DNA of 64,000 bases from Acidimicrobiaceae bacterium (GTDB taxonomy: Bacteria; Actinomycetota; Acidimicrobiia; Acidimicrobiales; Ilumatobacteraceae), in contig CANFGT010000004.1 in assembly GCA_947446815.1 (NCBI GenBank), positions 102,415 through 166,414 on the forward strand, written 5' to 3'. Shown here piece after piece: positions 9,068 through 17,202 of this stretch. Every line of letters begins with the position of its first letter. Position 1 is the first letter of the stretch. The position numbers and the translations under genes were made by a program. The notes beneath the pieces were generated by a model that made no database searches, had not been told where the DNA came from, and was given only the letters and a program-made list of their open reading frames with translations.

Positions 9068-9543
9068 TTGGTGCCTCCGACCCCGTGTGGCTGCACAATG
9101 TCGTGCGCACCTGTTCCCCAGTCAGACCCACCTGACCAGTTCTCCTTCTTCCAGATAGGAGCACTCTCTTTCAAAGCATCAATTGCAAATCGAGCCGCAT
9201 CAAATGCAATCGGACGATGCGCCGACGAGACAGCAACGACGACAGAAGATTCACCGAGTTCAAGTGATCCGGTGCGATGAAGTATTGCAATTCTTCGTGC
9301 ATCAGGAAAACGAATTCTTGTCTCCGATGCAATCTTTTCGAAGGAAGGTATGACTACGTCTTCATATGCTTCGTATTCCAGCGAAGTGACGTCACTACGT
9401 CCATCAGCGTGATCACGAACTGTTCCCGAAAACAAGACAACCGCCCCACAATCGGGACGAATGGCCCATTGGTAAATATCTGCCACAGGGAGTTCATCAG
9501 CGGTCAAAGAAAACCACTCATCTCCAACTTCAGGCACCATCAC
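9064..9543 (-). CDS. moaE: Molybdopterin synthase catalytic subunit
   Basis: 159 residues. MoaE with MoaD-thiocarboxylate converts cyclic pyranopterin monophosphate into molybdopterin. Family blocks are CGAVVLFSGTVRDH (near residue 35), LEYEAYEDV, HRTGSLELGESSVVVAVSSAHR (middle) and the C-terminal DALKESAPIWKKE with its conserved Lys residues. It is first in an operon with the small membrane protein and mreB, an unusual pairing of cofactor synthesis and cell shape. No moaD is visible in the window. Confidence 0.92.
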   Translation of the reverse strand: MMVPEVGDEWFSLTADELPVADIYQWAIRPDCGAVVLFSGTVRDHADGRSDVTSLEYEAYEDVVIPSFEKIASETRIRFPDARRIAILHRTGSLELGESSVVVAVSSAHRPIAFDAARFAIDALKESAPIWKKENWSGGSDWGTGAHDIVQPHGVGGTK

Positions 9544-9628
9544 TCCTTCATCGTACCCCTACATGACTAGGCGGAACCTGTGATGCCGCCATCGCTCACG
9601 ACTCATTTGCGATTACTCTCATCTCTTC

Positions 9629-10417
9629 GTGACGGCTGACGAATTCGATCAAGAACGATTGACACCTGTCTCCCCCGATGAGCGGCACTGGCGTCACCCA
9701 GCTGAGCACGCAGACGCAGAGCGCAATAAACACTTCACGCACAACCCACCGCTCGGGCGTCGCCTGACTGCACTCACCGCCACAGTCAGCCTTGTTGCGT
9801 CCATCGCCATACTTTTGGTCGCCATTCCAAAGGGAATCAGCGAATACGTTGACGCCGAGATTTCTTCCACGACCCATTCGATACCTCGCGTTATGGGCTC
9901 ACTCTTGCCCCTCATCGCAACTGCCACCGGTGCGAATGGGGCAACGACAGCTGCCTCGTTGGGCAATGGCTGCTGGGTCGTTTCAGCAGAGGCCGTCGAC
10001 ATATCTGAGCCCATCTGGCTGACGGATGAAACCGGTGCCGATGCCAAAGTGCGTTTTATCACCGTCAATGCAGACCGATCGCTTCTCCTTCTTCGCACCA
10101 GCCAGAACGCATACGCCACGCCATCAACCAATTGGGGTGCGTACCTCACGCCAACGACACAGACAGATCTTGAAGGGTCCCAGGTCATAGATCGGCATGG
10201 CCCACACCGCATCACTGATGAACTGGTGATCAAGCTGCGGGCAAATTCAGGTGACATTCCTGTGATGACTGATACACCCGTTGATGGAATCGCTGCAATT
10301 GTTCACAACCCGTCAACTCTCGTCGGAGTGACCCTTTCCTTGCACCAGAGCACATGGTTCGTTACCAAAGACATGCTCGTCACGCTCATCAACCAAGTGC
10401 CACACGCCGCCCCATAA
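9629..10417 (+). CDS. Membrane-anchored, degenerate trypsin/HtrA-like protein
   Basis: 262 residues from a GTG start. The N-terminus (SPDERHWRHPAEHA) resembles that of actinobacterial S1C/HtrA proteases. One helix (about 46-66) anchors an extracellular beta-rich domain. The usual trypsin-like landmarks are missing. The TNxHV segment is replaced by VSAEAV, the Asp strand reads NADRSLLLLR, and no GDSGG-type Ser loop appears; the matching region is DTPVDGIAAIV. I infer a pseudoprotease or sensor domain. The next gene, another protease-family protein, starts 29 bases later in the same direction. Confidence 0.6.
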   Translation: MTADEFDQERLTPVSPDERHWRHPAEHADAERNKHFTHNPPLGRRLTALTATVSLVASIAILLVAIPKGISEYVDAEISSTTHSIPRVMGSLLPLIATATGANGATTAASLGNGCWVVSAEAVDISEPIWLTDETGADAKVRFITVNADRSLLLLRTSQNAYATPSTNWGAYLTPTTQTDLEGSQVIDRHGPHRITDELVIKLRANSGDIPVMTDTPVDGIAAIVHNPSTLVGVTLSLHQSTWFVTKDMLVTLINQVPHAAP

Positions 10418-10446
10418 GCACCCCATGCGCCACCTAACCTGAACCC

Positions 10447-11625
10447 ATGGCGGACGACGAACCAACACCGTTTAACCCTTTTGGAGGCATGCCGTTCTTC
10501 AACGACATGATGCGGGCGATGTCACAGCAAGGCCCCTTGAACTGGGACTTAGCGCAGCAATTTGCTCAATTGGGTTCGGTCGGAGACACCGCCGACCCTG
10601 AACCTGATGCATCAACTCGCATCGCATTCAATGCACTTGCAGACATCGCCGACATGCATGTACGCGAAATCACCACGTTGTCCACCGGCCCGAAGGATCG
10701 CCACGTCGAGATTCTCACCACTACTCGAGCCAAATGGGCTCACCGAACCCTTACTGACCTTCGGCCTCTCTTCACAAACCTTGCAACTGCACTCAATCGT
10801 CGTGATGACAATGGCGAAACGCCCAATGACCCCATGGCCGCCATGATGGCCAACCTTTCAACGATGATGGCACCCGCAATGATGGGTATGTCCATCGGCT
10901 CCATGGTTGGTGCCTTGGCCGCGCAAGCACTTGGACAATACGAACTTCCATTGGCGCGACCACATGCATCAGAAATTCTGGTTGTGTCATCCTCTGTTGA
11001 CTCATTCGCATCCGAATGGAGCATCCCGACCGATGACATGCGCATGTGGGTGCTCATTCATGAACTCGCGTCGCATGCCATCTTGGCTTCGGCAGCAATC
11101 GACGATGGCCTCACAGCACTTGTACAACGCCATGTTTCTGCATTTAGGCCAGACCCTGAAGCATTGATGGAGAGCATTGGGGAACTTGACCCATCGGATC
11201 CCGATGCAATGGCACGCATTCAAGGCGTGTTTTCTGATCCGATGGTTTTGATGGGTGCAGTACGTTCTCGCGAACAAGAAGCAATGGCCCCACTTCTAGA
11301 TGCCCACATCGCAGCAGTGTCGGGTTACATCGATTTTGTTGTCGACTCGGTGAGCACGCGCCTTCTTGGAACAGCATCGCCGATTGCCGAAGCTGTCCGT
11401 CGTCGTCGTGTTGAACACAGCAAAGATGGCCAACTCATTGAACGACTTCTTGGCGTCTCACTTACTCGCGAACAACAACACCGGGGCAGAACATTCATCG
11501 AGGGCGTCATCGAACGAAATGGTCCGAGCGCACTGATACCAATGTTGGAAAAGTCCGAGAACTTGCCTACTCCGAACGAAGTGGATGCTCCGGGTCTGTG
11601 GCTCGCTCGCCTCGAGATTTCTTAA
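10447..11625 (+). CDS. Zincin_2-family putative metalloprotease with an altered zinc motif
   Basis: 392 residues resembling the actinobacterial zincin-like type 2 family (F420-biosynthesis-associated, TIGR03624-like). The N-terminal half is hydrophobic and Ala/Met rich (MMAPAMMGMSIGSMVGALA). The expected HExxH zinc helix reads HELASH at residues 205-210 (bases 11059-11076): the second His is one residue too far for HExxH. The downstream VSGYIDFVVD segment corresponds to the family's EGYVD region but lacks Glu. The protein may have lost peptidase activity, or may bind metal differently. Its last 59 bases overlap the convergent MFS gene. Confidence 0.7.
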   Translation: MADDEPTPFNPFGGMPFFNDMMRAMSQQGPLNWDLAQQFAQLGSVGDTADPEPDASTRIAFNALADIADMHVREITTLSTGPKDRHVEILTTTRAKWAHRTLTDLRPLFTNLATALNRRDDNGETPNDPMAAMMANLSTMMAPAMMGMSIGSMVGALAAQALGQYELPLARPHASEILVVSSSVDSFASEWSIPTDDMRMWVLIHELASHAILASAAIDDGLTALVQRHVSAFRPDPEALMESIGELDPSDPDAMARIQGVFSDPMVLMGAVRSREQEAMAPLLDAHIAAVSGYIDFVVDSVSTRLLGTASPIAEAVRRRRVEHSKDGQLIERLLGVSLTREQQHRGRTFIEGVIERNGPSALIPMLEKSENLPTPNEVDAPGLWLARLEIS

Positions 11626-12826
11626 CGACACCTCCGGCACGGAAGTACACAGCTGCGCCCACCATTCCAACGAGTGCAACGGCAGCAAAACCCACCTCAC
11701 CACTAGGGCGAAGTATCACGGGAATCACGCCACCAATCACCCAGGCAAGTTGATTCTGAGTTTCAAAATGCGCAAAGGCACGACCTCGGTTTGCATCAGG
11801 AGCATCACTTTGAACAGTTGACTCAAATGCAAGTTTGCCAATCGTCGCTGCTGCATTCACCACTGCCGCAAGCAACACTGCACCAACTACTCGGTCATAC
11901 CAAGCGGCAACAATGCCGGCAATTGCAACTGCAAGAAGTGCAGCCAACAACATCTTCGATTCGCGCATGTGCCGCTTGACAAACGACCCAAAAGTATTTG
12001 CAAGAAGAACTGCCAGGCCTGTCATGGCAATTGCTAAACCGAACCAGGCAGTTCCTGCCACTTCTCCACGTAACCAAAATGCAAGATGGAAGAACATAAA
12101 TCCAACGCAACCGCGCAGAATTCGCATTGCGTTTCCAGCAGTAACAATTGATGATGACTTCAATTCAGTCTTCTCTAATTGCGCTGCATCCTTTGCCGCT
12201 GTCACAACTTTGGGCAACCGATACGCGTTCAGGCCAGCAAAAAGGAAAGCAACTGCACCGAAACACAACGTCGCTTTCGGGCTTATCACTTGAAGTATTC
12301 CTGCAGGAACCGCGGCAGCGAATCCGGTGATTCCGGCAATCTGGCCCAATTTGCTGTTAGCGCCTACTAAATCTTCTTCAGCTTTCACTGTGCTCGGTAC
12401 AAGAGCAGATTTTGCAATGGCGTATGTCTTGCCAAGAATCATCGAACAGAAGATGAGTGTGAGAAACAATCCGACACGCACAATGGATTTACCTTGGACA
12501 ACTTGTGCGATACCTATGAGAACGGCCGCGCGCAAGATGCTCACAGCAATAACAACCATGCGGTGCCCGCCGCGCATCTTGTCAATGTTTGGCCCGATGT
12601 AGGGACTCACCACAACAAAGGGGGCCATGCTGATGAGCAAGAAAAGGATGACCTGACCGCGTGCAGCATCGGGGCTGACAGACAAAAACATCGAACCGGC
12701 AAGCGCGATGGCCATTGCTGTCTCACCCACGGTCATAAGCGAATGAGTGCGCTTCATCCGCTCAAACGCCGGCAGAGGGGGCAGACCGTGCTCTTCTAGA
12801 TGCGCAGATTGGGAGCGGCGGTTCAC
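11567..12826 (-). CDS. Major facilitator superfamily transporter
   Basis: 419 residues with about 12 hydrophobic helices split by a charged central loop (KDAAQLEKTELKSS, near residue 235), the usual MFS plan. A PNIDKMRGGHR loop resembles the loop-2/3 motif. The substrate is not evident. It begins at a GTG 9 bases after the regX3-like stop, so it probably ends the phoU-senX3-regX3 transcript and may be phosphate-regulated. The 3' end overlaps the zincin_2 gene by 59 bases on the other strand. Confidence 0.85.
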   Translation of the reverse strand: MNRRSQSAHLEEHGLPPLPAFERMKRTHSLMTVGETAMAIALAGSMFLSVSPDAARGQVILFLLISMAPFVVVSPYIGPNIDKMRGGHRMVVIAVSILRAAVLIGIAQVVQGKSIVRVGLFLTLIFCSMILGKTYAIAKSALVPSTVKAEEDLVGANSKLGQIAGITGFAAAVPAGILQVISPKATLCFGAVAFLFAGLNAYRLPKVVTAAKDAAQLEKTELKSSSIVTAGNAMRILRGCVGFMFFHLAFWLRGEVAGTAWFGLAIAMTGLAVLLANTFGSFVKRHMRESKMLLAALLAVAIAGIVAAWYDRVVGAVLLAAVVNAAATIGKLAFESTVQSDAPDANRGRAFAHFETQNQLAWVIGGVIPVILRPSGEVGFAAVALVGMVGAAVYFRAGGVVKKSRGERATDPEHPLRSE

Positions 12827-12835
12827 CCCACGATG

Positions 12836-13558
12836 TTATGCGGTACGAGACTTCTCGTATTTGTATCCAAGACCACGAATCGTGATGATTCGCGTTGGTA
12901 TCGCTGGATCATCTTCAATCTTGGAACGAAGACGCTTGATGTGCACATCGAGAGTCTTGGTATCGCCCACATAATCAATACCCCATACCCGATCAATGAG
13001 GGTTTCACGAGGCAACACACGACCGGCATTCGCCAACAGAAGGTGCAGCAACTCGAATTCCTTCAATGGCAACTTGTGTGATTCACCACGAATAATCACA
13101 TCGTGCTCTTCGGGGTCGATGGCGACATCGCCTACTTCGATTGATGAACTCGAAAGTTCAGCACCTTGGGTATTGGGAACTCGACGCATAACGGCACGCA
13201 TGCGGGCAGTCAATTCACGAAGGCGATATGGCTTTGTCACGTAGTCATCGGCGCCCACTTCGAGGCCTACGACTGTGTCAATTTCTGCACCTTTTGCAGT
13301 CACCATAATGATGGGCGTCGTTGTCTTCTTTCGAAGCTGACGACAAACATCAATGCCTGACATCTTCGGAAGCATCACATCGAGCAACACCACATCTGGC
13401 TTCACAATGTCAAACATGTCGAGCGCCTGCTGACCATCGCGAGCAACTTCTACTCGAAAGCCCTCTCGCTTTAAGCCAACCTTCAGAGCTTCAACGAAAG
13501 ACTCTTCATCCTCTACAACGAGGACAGTCGGCATGCCTTGGGATTGTGGTGCGTTCAT
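12836..13558 (-). CDS. regX3: OmpR/PhoB-family response regulator, RegX3-like
   Basis: 240 residues. The receiver domain has acidic residues E16/D17, phosphoacceptor Asp60 (VLLDVMLP) and the conserved Lys of VTKPY. The C-terminal winged helix is of OmpR type (KEFELLHLLLANAGRV, DVHIKRLRSKIEDD, RGLGYKYE). It lies 18 bases downstream of the histidine kinase gene and phoU is upstream. That order is known for SenX3-RegX3, which controls phosphate-starvation genes including polyphosphate metabolism. The ppx and ppk genes next door fit that regulon. Confidence 0.9.
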   Translation of the reverse strand: MNAPQSQGMPTVLVVEDEESFVEALKVGLKREGFRVEVARDGQQALDMFDIVKPDVVLLDVMLPKMSGIDVCRQLRKKTTTPIIMVTAKGAEIDTVVGLEVGADDYVTKPYRLRELTARMRAVMRRVPNTQGAELSSSSIEVGDVAIDPEEHDVIIRGESHKLPLKEFELLHLLLANAGRVLPRETLIDRVWGIDYVGDTKTLDVHIKRLRSKIEDDPAIPTRIITIRGLGYKYEKSRTA

Positions 13559-13576
13559 ACGTAGTTACATCGTGCC

Positions 13577-14689
13577 TTATCTGGCGTTCACATTGCTCGG
13601 GAAACGGAGAATAAAGGTAGAACCTTCACCCTCTCGTGACCGTACGTTCACTTCGCCGCCATGATTGGTGACGACATGGCGAACAATCGAGAGTCCTAGG
13701 CCAGTTCCACCCGTACCACGACTACGTGCCCGATCGACACGATAAAAGCGCTCAAAGATTCGCTCCAGGCTTGCCATAGGAATGCCAATCCCAGAGTCAG
13801 CGACACTTACTTCGACAAATCCATCGGTGACATGTGCTTCAACCTGTACTGCCCCATTTTCATTGCTGTATTTCACCGCATTATCGACGAGGTTGCTGAC
13901 TGCCGAAACCAATTGATAATGATCTCCGTTGATCGTGCAAGGTGAACTTGAGCGTTCAAAGTCAATAGAAACGCCCTGGCGAGTAGCAATGGGTTGTGCC
14001 CGATCAATCGCTTCTGCAATCACATCATTGAGATCAACTGACGCGGTCAACATCTCGCCCCCCATCTCAATACGGGAGAGTTCCAATAAGTCGTCGATTG
14101 TGCGAGCCATGCGCTGAGATTCAATAATCATTCGCTTGACCAAACGAAGAACTAACTCATCATCAGTTTCGCCTTCAATCGTCTCAGCAAGAACAGAAAT
14201 AGCTCCGACCGGAGTCTTCAGCTCATGACTCACGTTCGCCACAAAATCCGTACGGACTTGATCCAGGCGCCACCGTTCCGTGATGTCATCAATCGTTGCG
14301 ATAGAACCGCCTTCGGTCAATGGCGTCACACGAACATCGAGTACTCGCTGCGGCGGACCAGCTAATTCAATTTGCTCAGACTTTGCACGTCCACGAGATG
14401 CCGACCGAATTAATCGCTCCATCACCTCATCAACTAAAACATCCGCATGCCGCATACCTGTGACTTCGCTCGCGGCTTTATTACGAAATAGTTCGATGCC
14501 ATCGGCACCAACAACAACGACACCCAATGGCAATGCATTGAGAACGTCCAAGGTGTCATCGTTTTCCGATGAAGGCTCTTCGACCACTTCAACAGGAGGG
14601 CTGCTGGGGATCTCCTGATGCGATTGACGCCGCAGATAGAGGGCCGTTGCCCACCCCGCAACAGACAACACAATAAAGAACGACGTCAT
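13577..14689 (-). CDS. senX3: Phosphate sensor histidine kinase, SenX3/PhoR-like
   Basis: 370 residues. One N-terminal membrane helix is followed by a PAS-like domain (about 45-140, DVLNALPLGVVVVGADG). The dimerisation helix carries phosphorylated His155 (VSHELKTPVGAI). The ATPase domain has an N box (NLVDNAVKYS), G1 (DSGIGI) and G2 (GTGGTGLGLSIVRH). There is almost no extracellular loop, as in SenX3/PhoR, which sense phosphate through PhoU and the Pst transporter. phoU is 14 bases upstream; no pst genes are in the window. Confidence 0.9.
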   Translation of the reverse strand: MTSFFIVLSVAGWATALYLRRQSHQEIPSSPPVEVVEEPSSENDDTLDVLNALPLGVVVVGADGIELFRNKAASEVTGMRHADVLVDEVMERLIRSASRGRAKSEQIELAGPPQRVLDVRVTPLTEGGSIATIDDITERWRLDQVRTDFVANVSHELKTPVGAISVLAETIEGETDDELVLRLVKRMIIESQRMARTIDDLLELSRIEMGGEMLTASVDLNDVIAEAIDRAQPIATRQGVSIDFERSSSPCTINGDHYQLVSAVSNLVDNAVKYSNENGAVQVEAHVTDGFVEVSVADSGIGIPMASLERIFERFYRVDRARSRGTGGTGLGLSIVRHVVTNHGGEVNVRSREGEGSTFILRFPSNVNAR

Positions 14690-14703
14690 ACAGGCGGGTT
14701 TAG

Positions 14704-15441
14704 TTAGTCACCGACAATGACAGGAATGCTGCCAGTGTCATCGTTTGGACGAGGGATGCCCGCTTTGTAACGAGCAGCGCCTTTGTGTTCTGGCAACCAA
14801 CCGGTCACCACATATTGCACTCGTTCACCGATATTGACAGCGTGGTCACCGATACGTTCATAAAACCGAGCGACCATTGCCATTTGGATTGCAACTTGAA
14901 GATCGATGCGATCGTCGGAGTTGCTCTCAAAAATCGTGCGCATGAGTTCACGCTGCAGCCCATCGAGGTACGAGTCCATGTCATCAATCGCAGCAGCCTT
15001 TGCTGCATCGTTTTCTTCAAAGGACTCAAGAGCGGCGGCGAACAGTTGCTGAGCCTGCTCACTCATTCGACTAATCAAACCGCGAAGTCGAGGGTCAAGT
15101 TCATGACCATAGACACGACGAGCAGCCTTGCAAATATTCACAGTGAGATCCGCGGATCGCTCTATGTCGCCCACCATCTTCACGATGGCCACGAGTTGAC
15201 GAAGGTCTCCGGCTACTGGTGCCTGCAATGCAAGAAGTTGGTAGCAACGTTCTTCTAGTTCCACAGACATTGCATCGATGCGGTCGTCATCACTGATCAG
15301 AGCATTTGCACCGTCAAGATCTCCGTCCAACAAGATTGTTGTGGCACGAGGAATTGCCTCAATGACGGCTGCGGCAAGACGCACGAGGTCCTTACGCGCG
15401 CTTTCAAGTTGGTAGTGAAATCCTTTGCGCAGTTCATCCAT
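14704..15441 (-). CDS. phoU: Phosphate signalling protein PhoU
   Basis: 245 residues forming the two three-helix bundles of PhoU, with the metal-cluster helices DDRIDAMSVELEERCYQLLALQAP (first half) and NSDDRIDLQVAIQMAMVARFYERIGDHAVNI (second half). PhoU restrains PhoR/SenX3 signalling and phosphate import. The ATG at 15441 is chosen because GAGG sits eight bases upstream; a GTG 9 bases further upstream is the alternative. It is first in the phoU-senX3-regX3-MFS unit. Confidence 0.93.
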   Translation of the reverse strand: MDELRKGFHYQLESARKDLVRLAAAVIEAIPRATTILLDGDLDGANALISDDDRIDAMSVELEERCYQLLALQAPVAGDLRQLVAIVKMVGDIERSADLTVNICKAARRVYGHELDPRLRGLISRMSEQAQQLFAAALESFEENDAAKAAAIDDMDSYLDGLQRELMRTIFESNSDDRIDLQVAIQMAMVARFYERIGDHAVNIGERVQYVVTGWLPEHKGAARYKAGIPRPNDDTGSIPVIVGD

Positions 15442-15534
15442 TTGATTCACCTCACTCTTCTGGTTGCGTCCGGGCCCAATAAGTACCGAACGATAAGACA
15501 GCCATCAGGTTAGTTCGGGACAAATACGATTACT

Positions 15535-17094
15535 TCAACTACCAATGACGATATTGCAGCCCAAGAACTCCTGCAGCATGTCGACCCGACCCTGCGCAGT
15601 AAAGGTATTGAGCGCAAGAGACTCAGCGGTTCCAGAACTTGGCCTCGGGATAATCGTCAGAATCTCGTTCTTGTAACTAGAGGACAGGTCCGAGATGCTC
15701 TGGTCGTGGGACCGGTCGAGGCCCGTTGCAATTCGAACAATTCCTGCCAACAGCTCCACATCGTGTCGGCGATTTTCTGGCAATTTTGCAAAGTCGGAGT
15801 GACTTAGCTTTGGTGCGCCTTTTCGGTGATAGCGCGCCGCTAGTGCGATCACTTCGATCTCTTCATCGGTGAATCCCATGAGGTCTGCATTGCGGATGAT
15901 GTAATACGAATGCAGGTGGTGCTTTGAATACGACACTGCGTTGCCTGTGTTCGCCAAGAGCGCCGCAGCCTCGAGTAGCCGACCCAATGACATATCAATA
16001 TCGAATCGGCGAGACACTAACGAGAGAATCTTTCGAGATAACAAAGCGACATGACTGCTATGAAGAATGTCAACTGAGCAGCGTTCTGCAAGTCGCATCA
16101 CACTGCCCAAACCGGCATCGACAGCATCCTCCTCGATGAGGCCTCGCAATCGAGCCGCGTTCACCAACACGCCTTCACGTAATGCATATTCACTGAACTC
16201 AAAGGATTCAATGCCCAACGCCCTCATAATCTCATGCAAAATGGCGCCACCAGCTACAATGATGTCGCTACGTTTCGCGTCCATCCCCTGCAGTTCTTGG
16301 CGTTCACGCGCGGTAGAGCACGAATAAATCTTCTTTAGAACGCTCGTTAATTCTTCAGCAGTAAACACAAAACCATTCATTGACTGCGGAAGTCGATTGT
16401 CTCGTTCATAGGCAATAAGCCGCGCGAGGGTCTCGCAAGTGCCCGAAGAAACCACCACACGAGAAAACCCTGATTGTCGGATTTCAAAAGCCAGTGGAGC
16501 AATGACCGAGGACACTTGGGCGCGCAATTGACGTACTGCACCTTCGTCAGTGTCGTCCGAAGACAAGAAGGCATCTGTCAGTCGTACAGCTCCGACCTTC
16601 AGACTCTGAGCAATCTTCAATCGCCCCCGAGTTGAGACACAAAATTCAGTTGATCCACCACCGATATCAATTGACAGGATTGTCTCAGCGCCGAATGCAA
16701 TTGATTGCTGTACCCCGAGATGAATCAGGCGTGCCTCTTCGTTCCCGGAAATTATTTCGACGTCAATTCCCACTTCTTTTTTGGCACGCGCAATAAACAC
16801 AGCAGAATTTGTTGCTTCACGAACAGCACTTGTTGCAACCGCACAAATCTCAGCCGAATGCGCATCAGCAATTCTTTTCATGTGACGCAGCGCTACAACT
16901 GCTCGTTCTATTGCCGCATCAGACAGAACATCAGCACCTGCCACGCCGGAACCCAAACGAACAGTCTCTTTCTCCGTGGAAAGCACATGAAAGCCGTGCT
17001 CGCCCACGCGAGCGACGACCATATGGACGCTGTTGGTGCCGACATCAATAGCAGCGATGACTGAATTGAGGTTTTTCATGGTCGAAGTAGCCAT
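15535..17094 (-). CDS. ppx: Exopolyphosphatase (Ppx/GppA family) with C-terminal HD domain
   Basis: 519 residues. The N-terminal actin-like ASKHA fold has AAIDVGTNSVHMVVA (near residue 15) and a second phosphate loop SIDIGGGSTEFCVS. The C-terminal half has an HD-like helical domain (SKHHLHSYYIIRNADLMGF). The enzyme removes terminal phosphate from polyphosphate; pppGpp hydrolysis is an alternative within the family. The start at 17094 has a strong GGAGG nine bases upstream. It is divergent from the polyphosphate kinase gene, so synthesis and breakdown genes share about 110 bases of promoter region. Confidence 0.92.
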   Translation of the reverse strand: MATSTMKNLNSVIAAIDVGTNSVHMVVARVGEHGFHVLSTEKETVRLGSGVAGADVLSDAAIERAVVALRHMKRIADAHSAEICAVATSAVREATNSAVFIARAKKEVGIDVEIISGNEEARLIHLGVQQSIAFGAETILSIDIGGGSTEFCVSTRGRLKIAQSLKVGAVRLTDAFLSSDDTDEGAVRQLRAQVSSVIAPLAFEIRQSGFSRVVVSSGTCETLARLIAYERDNRLPQSMNGFVFTAEELTSVLKKIYSCSTARERQELQGMDAKRSDIIVAGGAILHEIMRALGIESFEFSEYALREGVLVNAARLRGLIEEDAVDAGLGSVMRLAERCSVDILHSSHVALLSRKILSLVSRRFDIDMSLGRLLEAAALLANTGNAVSYSKHHLHSYYIIRNADLMGFTDEEIEVIALAARYHRKGAPKLSHSDFAKLPENRRHDVELLAGIVRIATGLDRSHDQSISDLSSSYKNEILTIIPRPSSGTAESLALNTFTAQGRVDMLQEFLGCNIVIGS

Positions 17095-17202
17095 TTCAGA
17101 CCCCTCCAAGATGAACCGAAACTAAATGTTGAGTGAACAAGCACATTTGTACCTGATTCAAATAGTTGATGGTTGCGATTCATTTGTACGGTTTCTGGTG
17201 TG

